Shown here: positions 1 to 6,535 of the stretch, piece by piece
Position numbering within the stretch: position 1 is the first letter of the stretch
How the letters are laid out: each line of letters opens with the position of its first letter
Origin: Nitrosomonadales bacterium
GTDB lineage: Bacteria; Pseudomonadota; Gammaproteobacteria; Burkholderiales; Gallionellaceae
Direction: 5' to 3'
NCBI GenBank assembly: GCA_003235435.1
Contig: QJWF01000221.1
Coordinates: 1-10,074, forward strand
DNA: 10,074 bases
Translations under genes and position numbers: made by a program
The notes under the pieces: generated by a model
What the model was told of the DNA's origin: nothing
The model's database searches: none
The model's input: only the letters and a program-made list of their open reading frames with translations

Positions 1-514
1 CAGTTATCTGTGGATGCCGGGATTGTTTGCGGCGCTTCCGGTCGTATTCAGCCGGCTTGCGCCCAGCAAGGTGTATTCGGTGCTGGGTCTGGTCTGTGTG
101 CTGTTGGTGCCGCTGACGCTGAACCGGATTGACACCTTCTCCAGCACGTTAAAGCTGTGGGACGACGCAGCAAAGCTGGTACAGGGCAAGACTGGCATAT
201 TCGGCACTGAACGCATTTATTACAACCGTGGCACCGAACTAGGGAAGCTTAAACGTTACGAAGAGGCCGTCGCCGATTTCAGCAAGGCGATTGTCACTTT
301 CCCGTTTGACTATGTTTACGGCAATCGAGCAACTGCCTATTATTTGCTAGGAAGATATCAAGAGGCGCTGAGTGATTATGGGCGTGCCATCGATCTAAAT
401 CCCGACAATGCCAATACTTACTATAATCGAGCGCTGGTATATCGAGCTGTGGGTGACTTTGCCGCGGCGCAGCAGGATATCAGGAAAAGCTGCGACCTTG
501 GATTATGTCCCTGA
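1..514 (+). CDS. Membrane protein with C-terminal TPR repeats (3' part; 5' end beyond the left edge)
   Basis: The reading frame is open to the left edge, so this is the C-terminal part of a longer protein; the ATG at 14 is probably internal. Counting from that ATG, residues 5-14 and 19-37 are strongly hydrophobic and look like the last membrane helices of a polytopic domain. A short linker containing LKLWDDAAKL follows. Then come three tetratricopeptide repeats (about residues 67-100, 101-134 and 135-166), each with the YYNRG/YGNRA...G.Y.EAL.D...AI pattern and the Asn-Pro turn. The protein ends just after the third repeat with CDLGLCP. Polytopic membrane domains followed by TPRs are known in TMTC/ArnT-like glycosyltransferase-related proteins, and the linker resembles those. 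The catalytic part is not visible, so function is inference. It converges on the NHL gene. Confidence 0.7.
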   Translation, partial: SYLWMPGLFAALPVVFSRLAPSKVYSVLGLVCVLLVPLTLNRIDTFSSTLKLWDDAAKLVQGKTGIFGTERIYYNRGTELGKLKRYEEAVADFSKAIVTFPFDYVYGNRATAYYLLGRYQEALSDYGRAIDLNPDNANTYYNRALVYRAVGDFAAAQQDIRKSCDLGLCP

Positions 515-546
515 CACGTCTAATGCTATCCAGATTGAAATCCTAA

Positions 547-568
547 GGCGCACCGGAAACAGTGCGCC
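547..568. terminator. Hairpin between convergent genes, possible bidirectional terminator
   Basis: GGCGCAC (547-553) and GTGCGCC (562-568) form a perfect 7-bp G+C-rich stem with an 8-base loop. They lie in the 93-bp gap between the convergent TPR and NHL genes. No clear U-run follows on either strand, so a classical intrinsic terminator is not proven. The location is what favours the call. Confidence 0.4.
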
Positions 569-607
569 ACAGGCCCTCATTATGTTTATCGGCGTGAATA
601 GTGTTGA

Positions 608-1753
608 TTAGTTCTTTGCGCCTTTTTCTTTCTTGTCGGCTGCGTCCGGGTCATATTTGCCTCGCAAGTCCTTATTCGTAAAACCTTCGGTAAGCCCAAG
701 ACCGATAGGGCGGTAGACGTCTACTTTCTGGAAAAACTGGTCGGCAAAGTATATTCGGCCATCGCTGTCCACCGCGATCCCTGAGGGGAGCATCATATGT
801 GTCGGTCCGGGAACAGAAGAGCGTGTTCCTACGGGCATCAGCAATTCCCCCTTTGAGTTGAATATCTGGAAATTGCCAAATGCAGCATCGGCCACATAGA
901 CGTTCCCATCTTTGTCCAACGCGATTTCCTTGGGGCGGGAGAATTGCCCGGGCAATCGACCGATGGAACCGAATTCGCTGATAAATTTGCCGTCCGGGGT
1001 AAGTTTCTCGACGCGGAAATTGCCGCTATCCACTACGTACAGAGTGCCATCCGGGGTTACAGCAACGTCACGCGGCAGGTTAAATTCCCCAGGTTTGTCG
1101 CCGCGTTTTCCGATTTCGGAAAGAAGTTTGCCGCTATTACCGTCATAGACCAATATCCTGTGGGTTTCATAACTGCTGCCTCCAATGTCAACTGCATACA
1201 CGCGGCTTCCATCTGCATTGACGCCGAGTCCGGCGGGGCGATTTATGTCTTCGGATTTTCCGATCGTGCGTAAATACTTGCCATCCTGGTCATATATCTG
1301 GATTACCTTTTTGGTTCCGTCGAGCACATATATATTTCCGTTCTTGTCCATGTCTATGCCCAGCGGTTTGGCAAGCTGGCCAGGATCATCTTCGCCGAAC
1401 GAGAAGAACTTCCCTGCGGGGATATCGAACACCAACACACTGCGACGCCCGGTATCGCCGACGTACAGACGACCCTTATTTACCACTAGTCCGTAGGGTT
1501 TCCCTAAGGCAGTACCCCGCTTTTTAGATCCGGTAAGCATGCGCTGAAGAGCATCGTCTTCTTCTTCAGGTATCACATCGATGTCGGCGCGAATGGTGCG
1601 CTCGTAAATAAATCTGGGGGGATCGGGAGGAGGGGGGAATACCAGAGAATCCTTCACGGATTGAGGCATCGGCACCAGCTCGGGTCCGGTGGTGCAACCG
1701 GTGAACGCAAGAATTGTAGCCAAGATAATGAAAATCAGGTGTCGCTTGGTCAT
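608..1753 (-). CDS. NHL-repeat beta-propeller lipoprotein
   Basis: This 381-residue protein starts with a lipoprotein signal peptide: basic MTKRH, a hydrophobic core, and lipobox FTGC with the lipidated Cys at 20. A proline-rich stretch (FPPPPDPPRFIYERT, about 39-53) follows. From about residue 85 to 350 there are roughly six NHL-type blades, with recurring patterns such as P.GLVV..GRLYVGDTG, PLGIDMDKNGNIYVLD, PRDVAVTPDGTLYVVDSGNFRV, PKEIALDKDGNVYVADA and PSGIAVDSDGRIYFADQ. A Lys/Asp-rich tail closes it. NHL propellers are binding scaffolds, not usually enzymes; the lipid anchor would hold it to an envelope membrane. The P-rich lead followed by NHL blades is a pattern I associate with proteins near multiheme cytochromes in metal-cycling bacteria. 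It sits divergent to a cytochrome c operon, which supports an accessory role there (inference). A good Shine-Dalgarno (AGGA, 6 nt spacer) supports this start. Confidence 0.88.
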   Translation of the reverse strand: MTKRHLIFIILATILAFTGCTTGPELVPMPQSVKDSLVFPPPPDPPRFIYERTIRADIDVIPEEEDDALQRMLTGSKKRGTALGKPYGLVVNKGRLYVGDTGRRSVLVFDIPAGKFFSFGEDDPGQLAKPLGIDMDKNGNIYVLDGTKKVIQIYDQDGKYLRTIGKSEDINRPAGLGVNADGSRVYAVDIGGSSYETHRILVYDGNSGKLLSEIGKRGDKPGEFNLPRDVAVTPDGTLYVVDSGNFRVEKLTPDGKFISEFGSIGRLPGQFSRPKEIALDKDGNVYVADAAFGNFQIFNSKGELLMPVGTRSSVPGPTHMMLPSGIAVDSDGRIYFADQFFQKVDVYRPIGLGLTEGFTNKDLRGKYDPDAADKKEKGAKN

Positions 1754-1759
1754 TTGAAT

Positions 1760-1763
1760 TCCT
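1760..1763 (-). promoter_or_regulatory. Ribosome binding site of the NHL lipoprotein gene
   Basis: On the minus strand AGGA lies 6 bases before the ATG at 1753 (AGGAATTCAAATG). This fixes the start, which also gives a complete lipoprotein signal peptide. Confidence 0.7.
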
Positions 1764-1802
1764 AGTGATGTTGGGTTGAATAGCTCTACCGCAAGGATAC
1801 AC

Positions 1803-1900
1803 TAAAGCGAATTTCGTACGCAACCACACGTGCTTCAACCGTTCGGCTGTGTCGTGATTTGCAGCAAGCTGGTTTATTGTGATAACATTTTTTCGCTTTA
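1803..1900. promoter_or_regulatory. Divergent promoter region with a mirrored TTCGCTTTA motif
   Basis: TAAAGCGAA at 1803-1811 and its exact reverse complement TTCGCTTTA at 1892-1900 point outward, one toward each flanking gene. On the minus strand the copy continues GTGTATCC and ends 49 bases before the NHL start. On the plus strand it continues AATACTACC and ends 65 bases before the ATG at 1966. In both directions the motif overlaps the best -10-like bases I can find (TATCCT on minus, TTTAAT at 1897-1902 on plus). It could be a shared regulator site or a promoter element. The rest of the 1754-1965 gap shows no gene. Confidence 0.4.
1859..1886 (+). promoter_or_regulatory. Weak candidate promoter for the cytochrome operon
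   Basis: TTGCAG (1859-1864) and GATAAC (1881-1886) are separated by 16 bases, and TGT directly precedes GATAAC like an extended -10. An alternative set is TTTATT (1873-1878) with TTTAAT (1897-1902), 18 bases apart. Both match the sigma-70 consensus only partly. Confidence 0.25.
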
Positions 1901-1965
1901 ATACTACCATTTAGCGAGCGCACTCGGCGCGGCGCAAGAAACCCTGTCGAATCAAGTGAGGCCAT

Positions 1966-2748
1966 ATGTTTAGTTATTCATCACTGTTACCAGCAACCAC
2001 CTCGTATTCCAGTCGCTTTAAGACTGGGCAAATTACGGAAACGAGATGTTCCTATGTGCGCGCTCATGCATTACGATATTTCATATTGCTGTTGCTGCTG
2101 TGCGGCTGGAATGTGGCAATGGCCGGTGATCGTGGAATCAAGTCCGAGACCAATCCGCGCAAGGGCGCAAATATATTCAAGCATTATTGTTCGGTATGCC
2201 ACGGCGACAAAGGCAACGGACAGAGCAGGGCAAGAGGCAGTTTTGCTGTCCCGCCGAGGGATTACACCTCTCCGGAATCCGCTATCGAATTGACGCGCGA
2301 GCGCATGATCCATTCGGTTACCAACGGCCGGCCGGGCACCGCGATGATTTCCTGGAAAACCGAGTTGAGCGCCGCGGAAATCGAAGGCGTTGTTGATTAC
2401 ATACGAACTACATTCATGAAACTTGGTAACGCAGGATCGCATCCCAAGCCAAGCGAAAAACTCCTGACCAGTCGTGGAGGCGTGCTGTACATGCAAGCCT
2501 GCGCAATGTGCCACGGCGAAACTGGAAAACGCATGACATCGGGCAGAATGCAACCGCCGCCAACTGATTTCACCATGCCCAAGGTTATTTCAGAGTTGAA
2601 CCGCAAGCGTATGATAGCCTCCATCACCAACGGCCGTCCTGGTACGGCAATGAGGGGTTATGGCGCTGACTTCAGCAAGGCCGATATAGAGGCTATGGCG
2701 GATTTTATCCGCTCAGCTTTCATGACCACCGACAAATCGAAGAAATAA
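1966..2748 (+). CDS. Diheme cytochrome c with two tandem copies of one domain
   Basis: Numbered from the ATG at 1966 (260 aa), heme-binding motifs CSVCH (75-79) and CAMCH (179-183) each head a copy of the same domain. Each copy has [PT]-R/x-DYT or DFT about 20 residues on, then R.RMI.S.TNGRPGTAM with the likely axial methionines M127 and M229, then an acidic amphipathic helix and D[YF]IR..FM. The start is uncertain. ATG 1966 has GAGG only 4 bases upstream and would put 38 residues before the hydrophobic core. GTG at 2056 gives a normal Sec signal peptide (RAHALRYF, Leu-rich core, AMA before GDRG) but has a poor ribosome site. The mature protein should be periplasmic and carry electrons. It is the first gene of the cytochrome operon; the next start follows 3 bases after its stop, in the same frame. 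Confidence 0.88.
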   Translation: MFSYSSLLPATTSYSSRFKTGQITETRCSYVRAHALRYFILLLLLCGWNVAMAGDRGIKSETNPRKGANIFKHYCSVCHGDKGNGQSRARGSFAVPPRDYTSPESAIELTRERMIHSVTNGRPGTAMISWKTELSAAEIEGVVDYIRTTFMKLGNAGSHPKPSEKLLTSRGGVLYMQACAMCHGETGKRMTSGRMQPPPTDFTMPKVISELNRKRMIASITNGRPGTAMRGYGADFSKADIEAMADFIRSAFMTTDKSKK

Positions 2749-2751
2749 GTC

Positions 2752-3222
2752 ATGGGCAATCTTCCGGTTGCTGTATTGTTGGCCGCCCTGGTTTCGGCAT
2801 CCTCCACAGTGCTTGCTGAAACAAATCCGAAATTTGCTACAGTGAACCCTGTGCCTGATGCCCCGAAACCGGCCGCTGCTGATATGTCATTGCCCATGCC
2901 CAAGGGTCTAAAGGGGGATATCGAAAAGGGTCGCGATTTCTATATGCAGAATTGCTACACTTGTCATGGCGTGACAGGAGCGGGAGACGGTCCGCGTGCT
3001 TACTTTATCAACCCTTTGCCGCGCGATTTCTTGCTCGAGACTTCGCGCCAGTACCTGAATCGCCCGGCCTTGTTCGAGGCCATTTCCAATGGACGTAATG
3101 GCAGCGAGATGCCTGCGTGGGGGAGAGTGCTGAACGATCAGGAAATCGCCAATGTCGCCGAATACGTGTTTCAAAGTTTCATCATTGCAGGCAAGAAGGG
3201 AAGGGGAAAAAGCGGTAAATGA
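2752..3222 (+). CDS. Monoheme cytochrome c, periplasmic
   Basis: This 156-residue protein has one heme motif, CYTCH (68-72), followed by the operon's recurring module: G.GDG, PLPRDF at 88-93, and F.AISNGRNGSEMPAW with probable axial Met at 120, 48 residues after the heme His. An EIANVAEYVF helix follows. The first 22 residues read as a signal peptide ending VLA before ETNPK, but the stretch before the hydrophobic core has no Lys or Arg, which is unusual. A Pro/Ala-rich linker (about 33-52) separates it from the heme domain, and the tail is very basic ([10 protein letters not shown]). No other in-frame start is possible close upstream because a TAA lies just before. Its last four bases overlap the next gene (ATGA), indicating translational coupling. 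Likely a soluble or membrane-tethered electron shuttle between the two multiheme partners (inference). Confidence 0.87.
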   Translation: MGNLPVAVLLAALVSASSTVLAETNPKFATVNPVPDAPKPAAADMSLPMPKGLKGDIEKGRDFYMQNCYTCHGVTGAGDGPRAYFINPLPRDFLLETSRQYLNRPALFEAISNGRNGSEMPAWGRVLNDQEIANVAEYVFQSFIIAGKKGRGKSGK

Positions 3223-4295
3223 GCAAAGTCGCGCTGCTGATTGCAGCGACTGCACTATTGAGCGGCTGTTTTGAACCCTCTTCTCAGCCAACCGTGGAAA
3301 ACAGGTCGGCCGAATCGCGGTCCGCAGTACCAGACGCGGAAGCGAGCATTGAACAGATCGAACTGGGCAGAAAAATTTATAATTTTCGCTGCTATTATTG
3401 CCACGGTTACTCCGGCAATGCGCGAACGCTTGCAGCCACCCTGATCACTCCCAAGCCGGTTGATTTTACCAGCACCTCACCAGACACCCTGGGGAAGGAA
3501 CGCATGCTGCGATCCATCCGCTCCGGCAGGTCGGGCACGGCCATGATGGGTTTCTCCAGCGTGTTGAATCCGCGCGAGATCGAAGCGGTGGCGGATTTCA
3601 TAATAAAGGAATTCATGATCGGTAAGCGCGAGAACACCCGCTACCATACCGAAGCGAACGGATGGTTCAACCACCAGCGCTATGCTGCGGCTTTCCCTTT
3701 CGCCACCGGCAAGATTCCGCTGGACACACCCTGGGAACAGCTTACTCCGCAGCAGGCAGAAGGAAAGAGGCTGTTCATGTCCAGTTGCGTGAGTTGCCAT
3801 GACCGCGCCAGCACCATAAACTCTGATGTAATCTGGGAAATGCGCCCTGTGTCCTTTCCGCGCAACCAGTATTCGCCAAGTAACCAACCTGCGCTTGCAG
3901 GTACAGCCCACACAAATAAGGCTGATACATCTTCACTGGATGCGATGACCAGTGCCAGCCCATACCTGCTGCACGATCGCGCGCCAGTCATCGCCGGGCT
4001 TACCGCTTCGGAAAAACGTGGCGAAGAACTGTTCCAGCAGAATTGTGCATTCTGCCATGCTGCCGACGGAACTGCGCGCAACTGGATTGGAAGCTTCATG
4101 GAACCCCATCCGCGCGACTTGACCAGTTCCAAGGCGATGGCCGGCATGACCAGATCGCGCCTGAGCAAGGTGATACACGAGGGTCTGCCGGGTACCTCGA
4201 TGCCTGCGTGGGAATCGGTATTGTCGGAGCAGCAGGTGAACGACGTCATTGCCTACGTCGGACGCGCCTTCCATCCACTTGCCCCGGAAAAATAA
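3219..4295 (+). CDS. Triheme cytochrome c lipoprotein
   Basis: This 358-residue protein has a lipoprotein signal peptide with lipobox LSGC (Cys 17), a Ser/Glu-rich linker, then three heme motifs: CYYCH (58-62), CVSCH (190-194) and CAFCH (276-280). The first and third head the same module as the neighbouring cytochromes: PKPVDFT and PHPRDLT, then SGRSGTAM (M109) and EGLPGTSM (M328), 47 and 48 residues after the heme His. The middle domain (about 145-258) is different. It starts [17 protein letters not shown], lacks PRDFT and GT.M, and has its only similarly spaced methionine at 243. The lipid anchor would fix it to an envelope membrane. It overlaps the upstream gene by 4 bases and cysS by one base. 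A purine-rich AAGGGG (3201-3206) lies 12 bases before the start. Confidence 0.9.
   Translation: MSKVALLIAATALLSGCFEPSSQPTVENRSAESRSAVPDAEASIEQIELGRKIYNFRCYYCHGYSGNARTLAATLITPKPVDFTSTSPDTLGKERMLRSIRSGRSGTAMMGFSSVLNPREIEAVADFIIKEFMIGKRENTRYHTEANGWFNHQRYAAAFPFATGKIPLDTPWEQLTPQQAEGKRLFMSSCVSCHDRASTINSDVIWEMRPVSFPRNQYSPSNQPALAGTAHTNKADTSSLDAMTSASPYLLHDRAPVIAGLTASEKRGEELFQQNCAFCHAADGTARNWIGSFMEPHPRDLTSSKAMAGMTRSRLSKVIHEGLPGTSMPAWESVLSEQQVNDVIAYVGRAFHPLAPEK
4286..4289 (+). promoter_or_regulatory. Ribosome binding site of cysS inside the cytochrome gene
   Basis: GGAA lies 5 bases before the ATG at 4295, within the last codons of the triheme cytochrome. It selects ATG 4295 over the much longer open frame that begins at 4043, whose first 84 residues are an out-of-frame shadow of the cytochrome. 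Confidence 0.6.
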
Positions 4296-5731
4296 TGCTG
4301 AAAATCTACAACACGCTGGTGCGGGACAAGCAGGAATTCGCGCCGATCATGCCGGGCAAGGTCGGCATGTACGTGTGCGGCATGACGGTATACGACTATT
4401 GCCACCTTGGTCACGCGCGCGTGCTGGTGGTGTTCGACATGGTGTATCGCTGGCTCAAAGCGAGCGGTTTTGAGGTGACCTACGTGCGCAACGTCACCGA
4501 CATCGACGACAAGATCATCAAGCGCGCGGCGGAGAACGGCGAGTCCATCCATGCTCTTACCCAACGGTTCATAGATTTCATGCATGAGGATGCCGACGCA
4601 TTGGGCGTGCAACTTCCCGATCATGAGCCGCGTGCCACGCAATATTTGCCCGAGATGCTGGAGATGATAGGAAAACTCGAGAAGAACGGGCTGGCCTATC
4701 GGGCCGAGGATGGCGATGTGAATTTTGCGGTGCGCAAATTCGACGGTTATGGAAAATTGTCCGGCAAATCGCTGGAAGACCTGCGTGCCGGAGAGCGGGT
4801 CGAGGTCGCGGACAACAAGAACGATCCGCTCGATTTCGCGCTGTGGAAACACGCCAAGGATGAGGAGGCGGAAGAGGTAAAGTGGGACTCTCCGTGGGGC
4901 AAGGGTCGTCCCGGTTGGCATATCGAGTGTTCGGCGATGGGTACCAGATTGCTCGGGCAGCATTTCGACATCCACGGCGGCGGCGCTGACCTGCAGTTCC
5001 CGCACCACGAGAACGAGATCGCGCAGAGCGAAGGCGCACACCAGTGCACCTTCGTGAATTACTGGATGCACAACGGCTTCGTCAATGTGGACAAGGAAAA
5101 GATGTCCAAGAGTCTGGGGAATTTTTTCACGATCCGCGAAGTGCTGAAGAACTACGATGCCGAGGTGGTGCGCTTCTTCATCCTGCGCGCGCACTACCGC
5201 AGCCCGCTGAACTATTCCGATGTGCATCTGGACGATGCGAAACAGTCGTTGGATCGTCTCTATACGGCATTGAAGAATGCGCCCGCGCAAGCGGAGGGAA
5301 CGGTCGACTGGAACGAGCCTCACGCCAAGCGTTTCAAGGCTGCGATGGATGACGACTTCAACACGCCGGAGGCGATGGCGGTGTTGTTCGATCTGGCCAA
5401 CGAAGTCAACCGCAGCAGATCGGTTGAAGCAGCAACGCAACTCAAGGCTCTGGGCGGCGTGCTGGGTTTGCTGCAGCAAGACCCGGTCAAGCGCTCTCAG
5501 CGTTCACGTAATATTGTTGACGCAGTTGCTTATGGAGCCGCAACAAGCAAGGGTGCTGCCGTTGGCACATCTGTTTTAAGTGATTTGCATATCAACGAAC
5601 AAATCGAAGCGCGCACATCCGCCAAACAAGCAAAGAATTTCGCCGAGGCGGATCGCATCCGCAAGGAATTGCTGGATGCCGGAATCGTGCTGGAAGACAG
5701 CGCAACCGGCACGACCTGGCGGCGCGCCTAG
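4295..5731 (+). CDS. cysS: Cysteinyl-tRNA synthetase
   Basis: The 478-residue protein charges tRNA-Cys with cysteine using ATP in the cytoplasm. The class I signatures are present: HLGH (37-40, the HIGH motif) and KMSKS (269-273). The zinc site that recognises cysteine is complete: C28 in [11 protein letters not shown]212 in WHIECSAM, H237 and E241 in [10 protein letters not shown]. The C-terminus ([14 protein letters not shown]...GIVLED...GTTWRRA) is the typical ending. It starts MLKIYNTL, the usual cysS beginning, with a GGAA ribosome site. Compared with E. coli CysS (461 aa, from memory), it is longer mainly between LLQQDP (392-397) and the IEAR helix (about 437), where a linker of about 39 residues replaces one of about 17. 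It overlaps the upstream cytochrome stop by one base (TAATG), so its expression is probably coupled to that operon unless an internal promoter exists. Confidence 0.97.
   Translation: MLKIYNTLVRDKQEFAPIMPGKVGMYVCGMTVYDYCHLGHARVLVVFDMVYRWLKASGFEVTYVRNVTDIDDKIIKRAAENGESIHALTQRFIDFMHEDADALGVQLPDHEPRATQYLPEMLEMIGKLEKNGLAYRAEDGDVNFAVRKFDGYGKLSGKSLEDLRAGERVEVADNKNDPLDFALWKHAKDEEAEEVKWDSPWGKGRPGWHIECSAMGTRLLGQHFDIHGGGADLQFPHHENEIAQSEGAHQCTFVNYWMHNGFVNVDKEKMSKSLGNFFTIREVLKNYDAEVVRFFILRAHYRSPLNYSDVHLDDAKQSLDRLYTALKNAPAQAEGTVDWNEPHAKRFKAAMDDDFNTPEAMAVLFDLANEVNRSRSVEAATQLKALGGVLGLLQQDPVKRSQRSRNIVDAVAYGAATSKGAAVGTSVLSDLHINEQIEARTSAKQAKNFAEADRIRKELLDAGIVLEDSATGTTWRRA
5728..5731. other. CTAG palindrome supplying the stop codons of two convergent genes
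   Basis: cysS ends with TAG at 5729-5731, and the prepilin gene on the other strand ends with TAG read from 5730 to 5728. Both use the same CTAG, so the two genes overlap by 4 bases and there is no room for an intergenic terminator. Confidence 0.95.
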
Positions 5732-6534
5732 GGCAGCTTTCCAGCCGTAATCATCCGGTTGAACAATATACCCGGCACGACCCATGCCGGCATGTCATCA
5801 AATGAAGAGGTCGGGTTGTGGCTGACGAACGTATTGTCATTGTCGCTGTTTTCTGATTCATCTGCAGAGCCGCCTGCAAGCTGGTTGCCATTGCTGGTGT
5901 AGGCGCCAAAACCGTTCATGCCGTGCGACAAAAATATCGCCGGCACATCGGTTGCAACGGCGTTGCTTCCCGAGGAATCGGAAAAGACATCCGGCACGCC
6001 GGGAGAACACAGGGCAAAACTGGCTGCGGTCGGTGTGGGAACCGGCACACAACCCGACCCATAGGTGTTGGCGGCGATCTTGTCTGCAAAATACGTCGCA
6101 ACACGGTAAGTGAAGCGGTGATCCCACGCGTCCGTTTCCTTGAGTCCGAGCGTGGCCCATGGCAGCACGCCGGTCACGGTGGTGCCAGTGCATGCATTGG
6201 TGCTGGTGTCCGCGACGGTGTTGCCACCTCCGGTAACGCAGGCACAATAGTTGCCTGTCATCGCTTCTATGCCGGCATTGGCCGTTCCAGTAGCAAGGGA
6301 TGCTTTTGCCGGACAGGGCAGGCGGCCGTTTACCATTGCATAGCCGATCAAGGCCTGGTGGATATCGTTCAACTGTTTGCGCGTTTCATTGGTGCGCTGC
6401 TGCTCCAGTTGGACAGTTATTGTGGGCAGCAGGCCGGCCAATAGCAGCGTGACGATGAATAGCACCATCGCGATCTCGACCAGCGTGAAACCGGAGTGGT
6501 ATTTTTCCATAGCGGGCCTGTGTGGTTCCGTCAT
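5728..6534 (-). CDS. Prepilin-type pseudopilin with an LPCP...LPW module
   Basis: The protein is 268 residues from ATG 6534. A prepilin peptidase site [11 protein letters not shown] (cleavage after G15, Glu at +5) is followed by a classical hydrophobic N-terminal helix, then [20 protein letters not shown]. The globular part begins GRLPCPAK (about 70-77), passes several cysteines (CAC, NAC) and reaches LPWATLGL...[11 protein letters not shown]. It ends with a Ser/Asn/Asp-rich region and [12 protein letters not shown]. The fold is that of a minor pilin or type II secretion pseudopilin, processed at the inner membrane. ATG 6534 follows the upstream stop by one base (TAACATG) and has GGAA 8 bases before it. 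ATG 6510 (MEKYHSG, 7-residue leader) is an equally credible start. It is the last gene of the operon and ends inside the cysS stop. Confidence 0.87.
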   Translation of the reverse strand: MTEPHRPAMEKYHSGFTLVEIAMVLFIVTLLLAGLLPTITVQLEQQRTNETRKQLNDIHQALIGYAMVNGRLPCPAKASLATGTANAGIEAMTGNYCACVTGGGNTVADTSTNACTGTTVTGVLPWATLGLKETDAWDHRFTYRVATYFADKIAANTYGSGCVPVPTPTAASFALCSPGVPDVFSDSSGSNAVATDVPAIFLSHGMNGFGAYTSNGNQLAGGSADESENSDNDNTFVSHNPTSSFDDMPAWVVPGILFNRMITAGKLP

Positions 6535-6535
6535 G

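Noticed and set aside
547..622. Alternative terminator stem pairing GGCGCA (547) with TGCGCC (617-622) before a T-rich run
   Set aside because: The loop would be 64 bases and the T-run lies in the NHL coding end; the local 7-bp hairpin is more plausible.
1827..1832. CACGTG palindrome in the divergent promoter
   Set aside because: Only 6 bases, without extension of the symmetry; expected by chance.
3680..4249. Minus-strand open frame of 189 codons within the triheme cytochrome
   Set aside because: The opposite strand has three heme motifs and a lipobox; this one has no coherent domain.
4043..4294. Upstream 84-codon extension of the cysS frame
   Set aside because: It overlaps the third heme domain of the triheme cytochrome out of frame. 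The known CysS N-terminus and a ribosome site fix the start at 4295.
4253..5479. Open frame of 408 codons on the minus strand opposite cysS
   Set aside because: It is antisense to an unmistakable cysS, has no recognisable domain or ribosome site, and is His/Arg-rich as expected for the shadow of a G+C-rich gene.
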